A DNA stretch of 64,000 bases from Palsa-1033 sp963735455 (GTDB taxonomy: Bacteria > Chloroflexota > Limnocylindria > Limnocylindrales > CSP1-4): assembly GCA_963735455.1 (NCBI GenBank), contig CAVTKZ010000003.1, forward strand, positions 124,001-188,000, in the 5' to 3' direction. The translations under genes and the position numbers were made by a program. Every line of letters begins with the position of its first letter. The first letter of the stretch is position 1. Positions 18,795 through 26,939 of this stretch are shown here, piece by piece. The notes beneath the pieces were generated by a model. That model did not search any database, was not told where the DNA came from, and saw only the letters and a list, made by a program, of their open reading frames with translations.

Positions 18795-21527
18795 TCAGCG
18801 GACGGTGCGACCCTGGGCCGTTCGGCCGGCGGGTCCGCGGTCCAGTGTGGCGCGCCGGTTGACCGCTCGCTGGCCCTTGCCCGCGCTCGTGTCAGCCTTC
18901 GAGCCCTGGACCGAGACAGGCGGCTGGCCGGTGGGCGGGAAGGTGGGCCGGACGGCCGGCCCGGACGAGGGTTCTCGCTCGGGCAGCTGGACCGGTCGCG
19001 GGGCCAGGGCGCGTGGCTTGCGCCGGAGCGCAGCGTCGAGCACCTGGGTCATCTCGTCGACGAGGACGAGCTTGATCTGCTTGCGGATCTCCTCGGGAAT
19101 ATCCCGCAGGTCACGCTCGTTCTTGCGGGGCAGGATGACCATCCCGGCGCCCGACAGGTGGGCGGCCAGGATCTTGCTCTTCAGGCCGCCGATCGGCAGG
19201 ACCCGCCCGCGCAGGGTGATCTCGCCGGTCATCGCCACGTCCTTGCGGACGGGGATCCCGGTCAGCGCGCTGACCATGGCCGTGGCCATCGTCACGCCCG
19301 CCGATGGGCCGTCCTTGGGGATGCCGCCGGCCGGCACGTGGATGTGCAGGGTGTTGCGCTCGAAGACCTCGCGCTCGATGCCCAGCGACGCGGCATTGGC
19401 CCGGATCCAGGACAGGGCGGCCCGGGCGGACTCGCGCATCACTTCACCGAGCTGTCCGGTGAGGATGAAGTCCTCCTTGCCCTCCATCTTGGTGACCTCG
19501 ACGGCGACGATGTCGCCGCCGGCCTCGGTGACGACCAGGCCGGTAGCCGACCCGGTCTGATCCTCGGCCTCGAGCTCGCCGTACTCCCATCGCGGCGGTC
19601 CGAGGTACTCCTCGAGGCGTTTGACGTCGACGATGGTCTTGCGCTTGCGACCCTCAGCCACGCTGCGGGCCACCTTGCGCATGACGTTGGCGATCTCCCG
19701 CTCGAGATTCCGGACGCCGGCTTCCTTGGTGTAGGCCTGGACCAGGCGGACCATCGCCTCGGGGGTGATCTCGATCCGCTTGTCGTTCAGGCCGTGGTTC
19801 TCCATCTGCTTGGGAACCAGGAAGCGGCGGCCGATCTCGATCTTCTCCTGCTGGGTGTAGCCCGGCAGCTGGATGATCTCCATCCGGTCGCGCAGGGCGG
19901 CCGGGATCGGGTCGATCAGGTTGCCGGTGGCGATGAACAGGACCTTGCTCAGGTCGAAGGGCACCTCGAGGTAGTTGTCCTGGAAGGTGTTGTTCTGCTC
20001 GGGGTCGAGGACCTCGAGGAGGGCCGAGCTGGGGTCGCCCCGGAAGTCCATCCCGATCTTGTCGATCTCGTCGAGCATGAACACCGGGTTGTTGGTGCCG
20101 GCGGTCTTGACGTTCTGGATCACCCGGCCGGGCAGGGCGCCGATGTACGTCCGGCGATGGCCGCGGATCTCGGCCTCATCGTGGATGCCACCCAGGCTCA
20201 TCCGGACGAACTTGCGGCCCATGGCCCGGGCGACGCTCTTGCCCAGCGAGGTCTTGCCCACGCCGGGCGGTCCGACCAGGGCCAGGATGGGCGAGCGGAT
20301 CGTGTCGGCCAGGACGCGCACGGACAGGTACTCGAGGATTCGCTCCTTGACCTTGTCCAGGCCGTAGTGGTCCTCATCCAGGATCCGGGCGGCTTCGCGG
20401 ATGTCGAGCTGGTCCGTCGTGGAGACGTTCCAGGGCAGCCCGACCAGCCAGTCGACGTAGGTCCGGATCACGCCGACCTCGGGTGAGGCGGACGGAATCC
20501 GGCTCATCCGGTCGACTTCCTTGATCGCCCGGGCCTTGATCTCTTCGGGCATCCCGGCGGATTCGACCTTGTCGCGCAGCTCGTTGATCTCGGCCTGCTG
20601 GGGATCGTCCTCGCCCAGCTCGCGCTGGATCGCCTTGAGCTGCTCGCGCAGGATGTACTCGCGCTGGGTCTTGTCCATCTCGGACTTGACCTCGGATTGG
20701 ATCCGACCCTTGAGCTCGAGGATCTCGACCTGCCGGGCGAGGAAATTGCTGACCAGCTTGAGGCGCTCGGTGACGTCGATCGTCTCGAGCAGCTCCTGGC
20801 GCTGTTCGGTGGTCATGTCCGGGCTGTAGGCGATCATGTCGGCCAGCAGGCCCGGCTCGGTGATGTTCCGGGCAGCGACCGCCGCCTCGGGCGGGACCGG
20901 CGCGCCATTGGCGACGTAGGCCTCGATCTGGGTCTGGACCGAGCGCATCAGCGCCTGGATCTCGACGCCGGCCGGGGCCGCGTCGGCGAGGTGCTCGACG
21001 GTCGCGACGAGGTACGGCCCCGACGCATCGAAGCCGGTCACCCGGAGGCGGCTCTGGCCCTGGACGATGGCCCGCACGGTGCCGTCCTGGAGCTGGACGA
21101 CCTGGGCGATCTTGGCCAGGGTGCCGATCTCGTAGAGCTGCGACGCGTCAGTGATGTCTTCCATCTCCGGCGAGCGCTGGGTCACCAGGGCGATCGGGCC
21201 GCCGCTGGCGACGGCGGCATTGAGCGCCGCGACGCTCTTGTCCCGGCCAACCTGGAGGGGCACGATCATCTCGGGGAAGATCACGGTCTCGCGCAGGGCG
21301 ACGAGGGGCAGCTCGCGAATCGCCGGCTCGCCCTTGGTCGACTTGGGGCCGGCCTTGGTCGGGCTCTTGCCCGCGGCCTTGGATGCGGCCTTGGTCGTGG
21401 CCTTCGAGGCGGCCGGGGCGCCCTCGTCGGTGGCGGTCTTGCCTTCGTCGGCAGCCGAGACGGCCTCGGGATCGGTTGCCCGGGTGGTCCGTCGCCTGGT
21501 CTCGGGATTCGACGGTTTGCTAGCCAT
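18795..21527 (-). CDS. lon: ATP-dependent protease Lon
   Basis: Lon degrades misfolded proteins. It has 910 residues. The N-terminal ~60 residues are Ala/Lys/Thr-rich (ASKATTKAASKAAGKSPTK), resembling a histone H1 tail. A LAN domain (RELPLVALRETVIFPEMIVP) follows, then AAA+ with GPPGVGKTSLGKSVARAMGR, and the protease domain with the Ser-Lys dyad (PKDGPSAGVTMATAM, GGLKSKILAAH). A ~75-residue Pro/Arg-rich tail follows the usual end (VLVDEMTQVLDAAL). I chose the ATG at 21527 because AAGGAG lies 9 nt upstream; a frame 16 codons longer lacks such a site. It lies downstream of hspR. Confidence 0.97.
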   Translation of the reverse strand: MASKPSNPETRRRTTRATDPEAVSAADEGKTATDEGAPAASKATTKAASKAAGKSPTKAGPKSTKGEPAIRELPLVALRETVIFPEMIVPLQVGRDKSVAALNAAVASGGPIALVTQRSPEMEDITDASQLYEIGTLAKIAQVVQLQDGTVRAIVQGQSRLRVTGFDASGPYLVATVEHLADAAPAGVEIQALMRSVQTQIEAYVANGAPVPPEAAVAARNITEPGLLADMIAYSPDMTTEQRQELLETIDVTERLKLVSNFLARQVEILELKGRIQSEVKSEMDKTQREYILREQLKAIQRELGEDDPQQAEINELRDKVESAGMPEEIKARAIKEVDRMSRIPSASPEVGVIRTYVDWLVGLPWNVSTTDQLDIREAARILDEDHYGLDKVKERILEYLSVRVLADTIRSPILALVGPPGVGKTSLGKSVARAMGRKFVRMSLGGIHDEAEIRGHRRTYIGALPGRVIQNVKTAGTNNPVFMLDEIDKIGMDFRGDPSSALLEVLDPEQNNTFQDNYLEVPFDLSKVLFIATGNLIDPIPAALRDRMEIIQLPGYTQQEKIEIGRRFLVPKQMENHGLNDKRIEITPEAMVRLVQAYTKEAGVRNLEREIANVMRKVARSVAEGRKRKTIVDVKRLEEYLGPPRWEYGELEAEDQTGSATGLVVTEAGGDIVAVEVTKMEGKEDFILTGQLGEVMRESARAALSWIRANAASLGIEREVFERNTLHIHVPAGGIPKDGPSAGVTMATAMVSALTGIPVRKDVAMTGEITLRGRVLPIGGLKSKILAAHLSGAGMVILPRKNERDLRDIPEEIRKQIKLVLVDEMTQVLDAALRRKPRALAPRPVQLPEREPSSGPAVRPTFPPTGQPPVSVQGSKADTSAGKGQRAVNRRATLDRGPAGRTAQGRTVR

Positions 21528-21591
21528 TGCCTGGTTCTCCTTGTCGACGGCTCGCGGCCGCCGCTCGTTGGTCACGGTATCGGGTTCTCGA

Positions 21592-21609
21592 TCGTCCGCC
21601 AGCGGACGA
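21592..21609. repeat. Perfect 8-bp inverted repeat between hspR and lon
   Basis: TCGTCCGC, then CA, then GCGGACGA forms a compact hairpin or operator-like palindrome ~65 nt before the lon start. There is no T tract, so it is not a typical terminator. It could be a binding site or an mRNA processing hairpin. Confidence 0.4.
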
Positions 21610-21625
21610 ATCTCCTACGCGCTTG

Positions 21626-22078
21626 TCAATGCTGGTCGACGCCGACGGTCTGCCGGGTCGGATGGTCGGGTGGGGTTGCTGGTCGCGGGTCGCTGGCCTC
21701 GGCTGCCTTGGCGGTTGGGGCCGACGGGGGTGACGCGGCGGCCGATGGCTCGCGCTTGGCGGCCGCGGCCTCGTCATCGAAGGCGTTGGCCTCATCGAAG
21801 AGCGTCTCGAGAATCCGGGTGCCGAGCCGCTCTTCGAGCTCGAACAGGATCCGGATCCCGGCCAGGTTGACGCCCCGGTTCTGGGTCAGGTGACGGATCC
21901 ACAGGATCCGGCGGACGTCCTCCTCGCTGTACAGGCGGATGTTCGTCGCGGTCCGGGCCGGACAGAGGAGGCCCTCGTCTTCGTAGATCCGCAACGTGCG
22001 CGGGTGGACGCTGACGATGCTCGCGGCGACGCTGATCACGTACACCGGACGGGTGGGATCTCGATCGAGACGGCCCAT
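21626..22078 (-). CDS. hspR: MerR-family heat-shock repressor HspR
   Basis: The 150-residue protein begins with a MerR winged helix: YVISVAASIVSVHPRTLRIY, EDEGLLCPART, LYSEEDVRRILWIRHLTQ, then GVNLAGIRILFELEERLG. This is the HspR subfamily, which represses chaperone genes and uses DnaK as co-repressor in actinobacteria. The C-terminal 50 residues are Ala/Pro-rich. I chose ATG 22078 since GGAG lies 8 nt upstream. It heads an operon with lon, cbpA and clpB, all classic HspR targets, so autoregulation of the operon is likely. Confidence 0.9.
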   Translation of the reverse strand: MGRLDRDPTRPVYVISVAASIVSVHPRTLRIYEDEGLLCPARTATNIRLYSEEDVRRILWIRHLTQNRGVNLAGIRILFELEERLGTRILETLFDEANAFDDEAAAAKREPSAAASPPSAPTAKAAEASDPRPATPPDHPTRQTVGVDQH

Positions 22079-22079
22079 C

Positions 22080-22124
22080 TCAGTGGCTCCGACCAGGCCG
22101 CTGCGCGGCACTCGTAGTGGACAT
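22080..22124 (-). CDS. Possible 14-codon leader peptide before hspR
   Basis: An ATG at 22124 lies 6 nt after the TAGACT box and opens a 14-codon frame (MSTTSAAQRPGRSH). Its TGA is separated from the hspR ATG by one base. If the transcript is leaderless, this peptide would be translated first and would couple to hspR. Short frames like this can arise by chance. Confidence 0.3.
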   Translation of the reverse strand: MSTTSAAQRPGRSH

Positions 22125-22130
22125 GCCGAG

Positions 22131-22160
22131 AGTCTAGAACCCTGTCAATACCATTGTCAA
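22131..22160 (-). promoter_or_regulatory. Promoter of the hspR-lon-cbpA-clpB operon
   Basis: TTGACA (22155-22160) and TAGACT (22131-22136) are separated by 18 nt, one of the best sigma-70-type promoters in the window. A second TTGACA lies at 22143-22148. The -35 box also lies in an inverted repeat, GTCAA-N4-TTGAC (22156-22169), a candidate HspR site. The classical HAIR sequence CTTGAGT-N7-ACTCAAG is not present. The remaining 22170-22341 holds nothing I recognise. Confidence 0.6.
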
Positions 22161-22341
22161 GAGTTTGACGCCGGTTCGTTCCATCAAGTTTGGCCGATGG
22201 GCTGGCTGGGTCGGGAAGGCGTGCTCGGCGGGCGGGCGGCCTGCACGATGCCCTGCCCCTCGGACGCGCGGAAGCCTCGGTCAGCTGCCCGACCCGAGGC
22301 CTCCGCCGCGGCGCATTCCCCTGGCGAGCGCCGCCAGGGAG

Positions 22342-23307
22342 CTACCTTCCGGCGATCACCCGGAGCTGACCAACTCCCCCCTGGACATCCACGTCGGCCC
22401 GATTGGCAGACGTGTCGTAGCCCGGCGACTCGTAGCCGTCAGCGGTCCGCAAGAAGAGGCCCGGATCGACGTGGGTGCTGCCAAGGGCCATCCGGCTGTG
22501 GATCCGGGCGGCTACGCCGGCCGGGACCTCGATCGTCAGCGAGGCCGCTCCGGCCTCGGCCTTGACCGAGGTGGAGCCGGCCGCCCTGGGCAGGCGGATC
22601 GTCGTCTCGCTGGCACCGGTGTGCAGCTCGAGCCGCGTGACCTGGAGATCACTCAGGTCGATCGTCTCGCGACAGGCGCCGGTATCGAGGCGCAGGTCGA
22701 GCGGCAGGCCAGTCGGCAGGCCAACGTCCCAGCGCGTCTTGGGATCGAACCATGGCCAGCCGCCGTCGAGGTCCTGGACGAGCTCGACCTGGCCGGGGCC
22801 GTCTACCCGATGCTTGACGCCGCCGTCGAAGCTGCCATCGACGAGGCTGCCCGGCCCGGCGACATGGGTGACCAGCTCACCTGCCCCAAACTTGATCCGA
22901 ACCGTCGCTTGCTGTGCGCCGTTGAGCGGCACGACCAACGCGTTCATCTGCTGACCTCCTGCCAGGAATGCACCAGTCAAGAACCACACGCCGAGGATCA
23001 CGAGCGCCCAGGGCCATCCGTCGGCGACGAGGGTGCCCGGCTGGACGGCCAGCGCCCCGGTGGTGCTGGCGAGGAGCAGGACACCGACGACGATCCAGGC
23101 CACCGGCCAGGTGACCGCCCACAGGACGCTCGGTCCGTGGCTCGCGCCAAGGAGGGCCGAGACGCCGGATGCGACGCCGACCAGGATGACGAACAGTGGC
23201 CAGGCCTCGGCCCAGCTCCAGCCGGCGCCCTGCTGGACGAGGAACACCCCGCCCAGCCCGATCAGCCACGACCCGCCGACGAGGAGGCCTGGCCGTGCCG
23301 CAGTCAT
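22342..23307 (-). CDS. LiaF-like toastrack membrane protein
   Basis: The 321-residue protein starts with four hydrophobic segments (res. ~5-100; GLLVGGSWLIGLGGVFLVQQ, WPLFVILVGVASGVSALLG). A beta-rich C-terminal toastrack domain follows, with repeated short strands and conserved Gly/Asn (GAGELVTHVAGP, LELHTGASETTIRLP, VKAEAGAASLTIEVPAG). LiaF/toastrack proteins sense or dampen envelope stress in Firmicutes and Actinobacteria. The ATG at 23307 overlaps the pspC stop as ATGA. It is the last gene of a three-gene operon with no kinase or regulator. Confidence 0.75.
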   Translation of the reverse strand: MTAARPGLLVGGSWLIGLGGVFLVQQGAGWSWAEAWPLFVILVGVASGVSALLGASHGPSVLWAVTWPVAWIVVGVLLLASTTGALAVQPGTLVADGWPWALVILGVWFLTGAFLAGGQQMNALVVPLNGAQQATVRIKFGAGELVTHVAGPGSLVDGSFDGGVKHRVDGPGQVELVQDLDGGWPWFDPKTRWDVGLPTGLPLDLRLDTGACRETIDLSDLQVTRLELHTGASETTIRLPRAAGSTSVKAEAGAASLTIEVPAGVAARIHSRMALGSTHVDPGLFLRTADGYESPGYDTSANRADVDVQGGVGQLRVIAGR

Positions 23308-23903
23308 GCGCCACCGTCCTTGGGCCCAGCCGGCCAACCGCTGGCCGGCCCGGCCGGAATGTCGTGGCTGCCGAAGGCCCGCACGAGAAGCAGCCCGCCG
23401 AGCGCGATCAGGACCACCGGGCCGAGCCAGTCGAAGTAGACCTGGGGCACCCACTGACGCAGGAGGACGAGGCTGCCGACCGCGACCAGCAGGCCGCCGA
23501 TCACCAGTGGCAGGCTGCTTGGGTCGCGACGCGCCCGTCGCTCTGCTCGCCAGGCGGCTCGCGCCAGCCGGCGCTCGGTCCGGCGATCCGTCGGTGGCGT
23601 CCAAGCCGCCGCCATGGCGGGCGAGGCCGTCCCCGGATCAGGGCTGCCCGGCTGGGCCGCCTGCCCCGCCATCGGGGCGGCCAGTGGCTGCGTCGGCTGG
23701 CCCGGCCAGCTGAACGCGCCTTCCTCGGGGACCACGATCGCCATCACGATGTAGACGAGCAGGGCGAGCCCGCCGCTGAAGATGGCGAGGAGGACCCATG
23801 CGAGGCGAACCATCGTCGGATCGGCATCCCAGTAGTCGGCCATCCCGCCCGCAACGCCGGCGAGCATTCGCTCGTCGCGCGATCGATAGAGGCGTTCGTT
23901 CAT
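23304..23903 (-). CDS. PspC-domain membrane protein
   Basis: The 199-residue protein has a PspC domain at res. 1-60: RSRDERMLAGVAGGMADYW, MVRLAWVLLAIFSGG, then VYIVMAIVVPEE. A Pro/Ala-rich linker, a basic stretch (RRTERRLARAAWRAERRARR) and two further membrane helices at the C-terminus follow. PspC proteins respond to damage of the cytoplasmic membrane. The ATG at 23903 has AGGAGG 8 nt upstream; longer upstream starts lack this. It is flanked by two toastrack proteins, with 1 nt before and a 4-nt overlap after. Confidence 0.85.
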   Translation of the reverse strand: MNERLYRSRDERMLAGVAGGMADYWDADPTMVRLAWVLLAIFSGGLALLVYIVMAIVVPEEGAFSWPGQPTQPLAAPMAGQAAQPGSPDPGTASPAMAAAWTPPTDRRTERRLARAAWRAERRARRDPSSLPLVIGGLLVAVGSLVLLRQWVPQVYFDWLGPVVLIALGGLLLVRAFGSHDIPAGPASGWPAGPKDGGA

Positions 23904-23904
23904 C

Positions 23905-24855
23905 TCAGCATCCTCCTGCAGGGTCGAGCGAGAAGCTGCCAACCGACCCCTCGATTGACAGCTCGATCAGCGTGCCGGCCGTTCCGGCCCGGCTCCATGT
24001 GTCACCCTCGTGGACCAGTCCGCGCTGGCCAAGGTTGTTCGAGAAGGTCAGCAGCTCGGGCATGTGCAGCACGAGGCTCGCCGCCGCCGGCACGCACAGC
24101 TCGATCGAGCCGGCGTTCGTGGACAGCGATCCGGTCGTGCTCCCCTGGCCCAGGGTCACCCGGGCGCGGCCGGCATTCATCGAGATCGCCAGCCGGTCGA
24201 GCGAGGCCTGACTGCCGTTCAGGCGCAGGTCGCCGGCATTGATCGTGGCGGCGAAGCTGGTCAGGGCCGAGCCACTCGCGTCGATCGTTGCCGAGGCCGC
24301 GTTCGCCGTGATCGTGAGGTCGCGGACCTGGCTCGCCGGCAGGCTCAGCTGCCAGACTTGGCGATGGGCAGCGGCCTCGTCGGGCGATGCGATTCGGAGG
24401 CTCGAGGCCGAGCTCGTGATCGCGGGCGCCGCTCCCAGGTAGTGGGCATTCAGCGACCAGGACGAGCCCGGCAACATGGTCACGTCAGCCTCGCCGCAGT
24501 TCAGCTCGAGATCGACCGTCGCCGAGGTCACCAGCAGGCCTTCGTTGGTCACCTGGCTCGGCGACGTCGGAGTTGCGACGCAGCCGGTGACTGACCCCAG
24601 CCAGCCGTTGGACGACGCCAGCGCTCCGCCGCCGAGGAGGCCCATCGTCAGGGCCACGACGACCGTCGCGACCAGGCCGGCTCGGCCGCGGCCCGCGATG
24701 ACCACTAGCCCGAGGCCGATCAGGACCAGCGGCCACAGGCGCCAGCCTTCGTCGAACGAAGCGCTGTCGACCATCCCGGCCCGAACCAGCAGCGGCAGGG
24801 CACCGAGCGGAATGAGCAAGACGCCCCAGAACAGGAAGCCTCGTCGGATGTGCAT
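23905..24855 (-). CDS. Toastrack-domain membrane protein
   Basis: The 316-residue protein has three hydrophobic segments (res. ~7-95) and a beta-helical toastrack-like C-terminal domain (res. ~110-316). The strands are regular and Ala/Ser/Asn-rich (LTITANAASATIDASG, FAATINAGDLRLNGSQ, AGRARVTLGQGSTTGS, NAGSIELCVPAAASL). I chose ATG 24855 because GGGAGGGG lies 6-13 nt upstream. First gene of the envelope operon. It is not homologous over its length to the other toastrack gene but has the same plan. Confidence 0.75.
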   Translation of the reverse strand: MHIRRGFLFWGVLLIPLGALPLLVRAGMVDSASFDEGWRLWPLVLIGLGLVVIAGRGRAGLVATVVVALTMGLLGGGALASSNGWLGSVTGCVATPTSPSQVTNEGLLVTSATVDLELNCGEADVTMLPGSSWSLNAHYLGAAPAITSSASSLRIASPDEAAAHRQVWQLSLPASQVRDLTITANAASATIDASGSALTSFAATINAGDLRLNGSQASLDRLAISMNAGRARVTLGQGSTTGSLSTNAGSIELCVPAAASLVLHMPELLTFSNNLGQRGLVHEGDTWSRAGTAGTLIELSIEGSVGSFSLDPAGGC

Positions 24856-25026
24856 GTCGACCCCTCCCAAGGCCGTGCGCCGGTCGGGTCCGAAGATCCC
24901 ACGCCCCGGGGCGAGACCTGGCCGCGCCAGCCGAATCAGCGTGATCGCCCACCGCAGGTTCGGGGAGTGCCGTCCGTCACGAACGGCCAGGGACAACCGG
25001 CCTGCAATCGGGAGCCAGCGCCGGTT

Positions 25027-25089
25027 CAGCCGTCGCCGCGGAACCCAGCCGCCGCCGCGGAACCTCGCCGCGAACCGCAGCCGCGGACC
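25027..25089. repeat. Imperfect GC-rich tandem repeat after trkA
   Basis: Two 19-nt units starting with CAGCCG at 25027 and 25046 differ at one base, and two shortened copies follow up to the trkA stop. The repeat fills the 3' end of the 234-nt gap between trkA and the envelope operon. The rest of this gap (24856-25026) shows no clear promoter or gene. Confidence 0.45.
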
Positions 25090-25788
25090 CTAGCCCCGAG
25101 GCGTCGTGGCGACCTCGATCGCGTCCGTCGCGTCACCGATCAGCTGCTCGTGGAGGGCCGTCTGGCATTCCGTCTTGCCGATCGCGATGACCTTGTCGCC
25201 CTCGGCCAGGACCGTGTCGGCCCGGACCGAGATGGCGACGTCGTCGCGGATCACGGCGAAGATCGCGCAGCCCTCGGGCAGCGGGATGTCCCGGGCATTC
25301 CGGCCGACGGCCGGCGATGAGGGTTGCAGGAGGGCCTCGATCAGCTCCAGCTCGCCGCCGCCCAGGGCCGCCAGGTGGAGCAGCTCGTGGACCGGGATGT
25401 CCTGCTCGATCGAGCCCAGGATCATCCGGGTGGGGCTGATCAGCTCATCCACGCCGAGATGCCGGAAGAGCTCCTCGTTCTTGGGATTGTTGACCCGGGC
25501 AATCGTCCGGGGCACATCGAAGTGATGCTTGGCCATCTGGCAGATCACGAGGTTGTCCTCGTCGTCGCCGGTGACCGCGGCCACGACGTCGGCCCGGTTG
25601 CAGCCGGCCTCGGCCAGGTACTTGCCCTCGCAGCCGTCATGGGCCACGACGATCGAGCCGATCTCGTCGGCAATCTGCTGGGCGCGCCGGGCGTCCTTCT
25701 CCATCAGGACCACCTCGTGCCCGGAACCGAGCAGCTCCTTGGCCAGGTAGTAGCCCACCTTGCCGCCGCCAATCACCAGCACGAACAC
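25090..25788 (-). CDS. trkA: TrkA-type K+ channel/transporter regulator (RCK_N + RCK_C)
   Basis: The 232-residue protein has one complete RCK unit: an NAD-binding fold (VLVIGGGKVGYYLAKELLGS, VLMEKDARRAQQI, VAAVTGDDEDNLV) and a C-terminal TrkA_C domain (GRNARDIPLPEGCAIFAVIR, GDKVIAIGK). Such proteins gate Trk/Ktr K+ uptake by binding nucleotides. The start codon is GTG. It stands 3 nt behind a second RCK gene and near a KimA-like importer. No TrkH or KtrB membrane subunit is in the window. Confidence 0.92.
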   Translation of the reverse strand: MFVLVIGGGKVGYYLAKELLGSGHEVVLMEKDARRAQQIADEIGSIVVAHDGCEGKYLAEAGCNRADVVAAVTGDDEDNLVICQMAKHHFDVPRTIARVNNPKNEELFRHLGVDELISPTRMILGSIEQDIPVHELLHLAALGGGELELIEALLQPSSPAVGRNARDIPLPEGCAIFAVIRDDVAISVRADTVLAEGDKVIAIGKTECQTALHEQLIGDATDAIEVATTPRG

Positions 25789-25791
25789 GGC

Positions 25792-26418
25792 TCAGCCCTC
25801 CTGCTTGATCGAGCCGCTGGCGACCGAGTCGGCCGGCGGGTTGGCGGGATCGAGCGTCCGGATCGGGATGCCGGCCCCGGCCAGGCCGGCGATCAGGTCG
25901 GCGGCGGTCTCGCTGCCTCCGGCGCCGCTGCCCGTGGCGGCGCTCGGGCCGATCGGTCCCTCGCCGGCGTCATGGCGATGGTGGCCGCTGCTGGAGCGCA
26001 CCCCGGGCACGACCGCGACCGGCAGCTTGAGATAGGACAGGATCGCGTTGGCCATCAGGTCGGTCCGGCAGATCGTGGCGATGCCCAGCTCGGCGTAGGC
26101 CAGGGCCCGCAGCGGGTCGTTGATCTTGGCGATCACCTGGCCGACCCGGAACGCCTCGGCCGCCAGCTGGGCGGCCATGATGTTCCGGTTGTCGCCCTCG
26201 GTCATGGCCAGGAACAGGTCGACGTCCTCGGCCCCGGCCCGCAGGAGGGTGTCCTCATCGGTCCCGTCGCCGCGCAGGGCGTTGCCCTTGAAGGTGCTTG
26301 GCAGGCGGTCGAAGGCAGCGGTCGAGATGTCCAGGATGGTGACCTGGTGGCCGCCTTCGTCGAGCATCGCGGCGAGCATCGCGCCCACCCGGCCGCAGCC
26401 GACGATCACTGTTCGCAT
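25792..26418 (-). CDS. Second TrkA-N (RCK_N) protein with low-complexity tail
   Basis: The 208-residue protein has an RCK_N fold (TVIVGCGRVGAMLAAMLDEG, VTILDISTAAFDRLP, DLFLAMTEGDNRN, then AKINDPLRALAYAELG). There is no RCK_C domain: after res. ~140 the sequence becomes Gly/Ala/Ser-rich. It probably pairs with the full TrkA encoded next to it, as duplicated RCK proteins do. The ATG is 3 nt after the uspA stop. No frameshift is visible, so the short form appears real. Confidence 0.85.
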   Translation of the reverse strand: MRTVIVGCGRVGAMLAAMLDEGGHQVTILDISTAAFDRLPSTFKGNALRGDGTDEDTLLRAGAEDVDLFLAMTEGDNRNIMAAQLAAEAFRVGQVIAKINDPLRALAYAELGIATICRTDLMANAILSYLKLPVAVVPGVRSSSGHHRHDAGEGPIGPSAATGSGAGGSETAADLIAGLAGAGIPIRTLDPANPPADSVASGSIKQEG

Positions 26419-26421
26419 AGG

Positions 26422-26895
26422 TCAGGAACCTCGTGAGGTCTCGCCGATCGGTTCGCGAACCACCCACACGGCACAGGGGGCGTTCGAGAACACGTACGGT
26501 ATGGTGCGCCCGATCGCGAAGTCGCCGCCGAAGCGCTTGCGGTAGGGCAGGCCCAGGATCAACAGGTCGGCCGCTCGTTCGCTCGCCTCATCGACGAGCG
26601 CGGCACCCACGTCGCGTGCCTGGAGCAGGACCGTCTCGACGTCCTGGTGTTCCGATTCGGCAATTCCTTCGACTGCATCAAGGACGCGTTGGGCATCCTC
26701 GGACCGGCTGGCGACGTCGGCCTCGAGGGGCAGGCTCCAGTCGATCTCGACCACGTGCACGGCGACCAGCTGGGCCTTGCTCAGCTTCGCCGCCTGGCAG
26801 GCCAGGCGGACGATGCGGGCATCACTCGAACCGCCATTGACCGCCAGGACCGCGCGTTTGAACGGCGGTTGATGAACGTCGGGCACGGCCGTCAC
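26422..26895 (-). CDS. Universal stress protein (UspA) domain protein
   Basis: A single Usp domain of 157 residues: KRAVLAVNGGSSDARIVRLA at the N-terminus, VAVHVVEI, and the ATP-binding-type end GLPYRKRFGGDFAIGRTIPY with SNAPCAVWVVRE. This fits the G-x2-G-x9-G pattern only loosely. I prefer the GTG at 26895 over a frame start at 26919. Lying between kimA and the RCK genes, it may sense nucleotides for K+ uptake; that is inference. Confidence 0.82.
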   Translation of the reverse strand: MTAVPDVHQPPFKRAVLAVNGGSSDARIVRLACQAAKLSKAQLVAVHVVEIDWSLPLEADVASRSEDAQRVLDAVEGIAESEHQDVETVLLQARDVGAALVDEASERAADLLILGLPYRKRFGGDFAIGRTIPYVFSNAPCAVWVVREPIGETSRGS

Positions 26896-26939
26896 GATAC
26901 CACCGCCACCCGGCCGCAAAGCGTGGCGAGGCCCCCGGA

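Noticed and set aside
22143..22169. Canonical HAIR operator (CTTGAGT-N7-ACTCAAG) at hspR
   Set aside because: Only a short GTCAA-N4-TTGAC repeat is present; it is reported as a candidate, not as HAIR.
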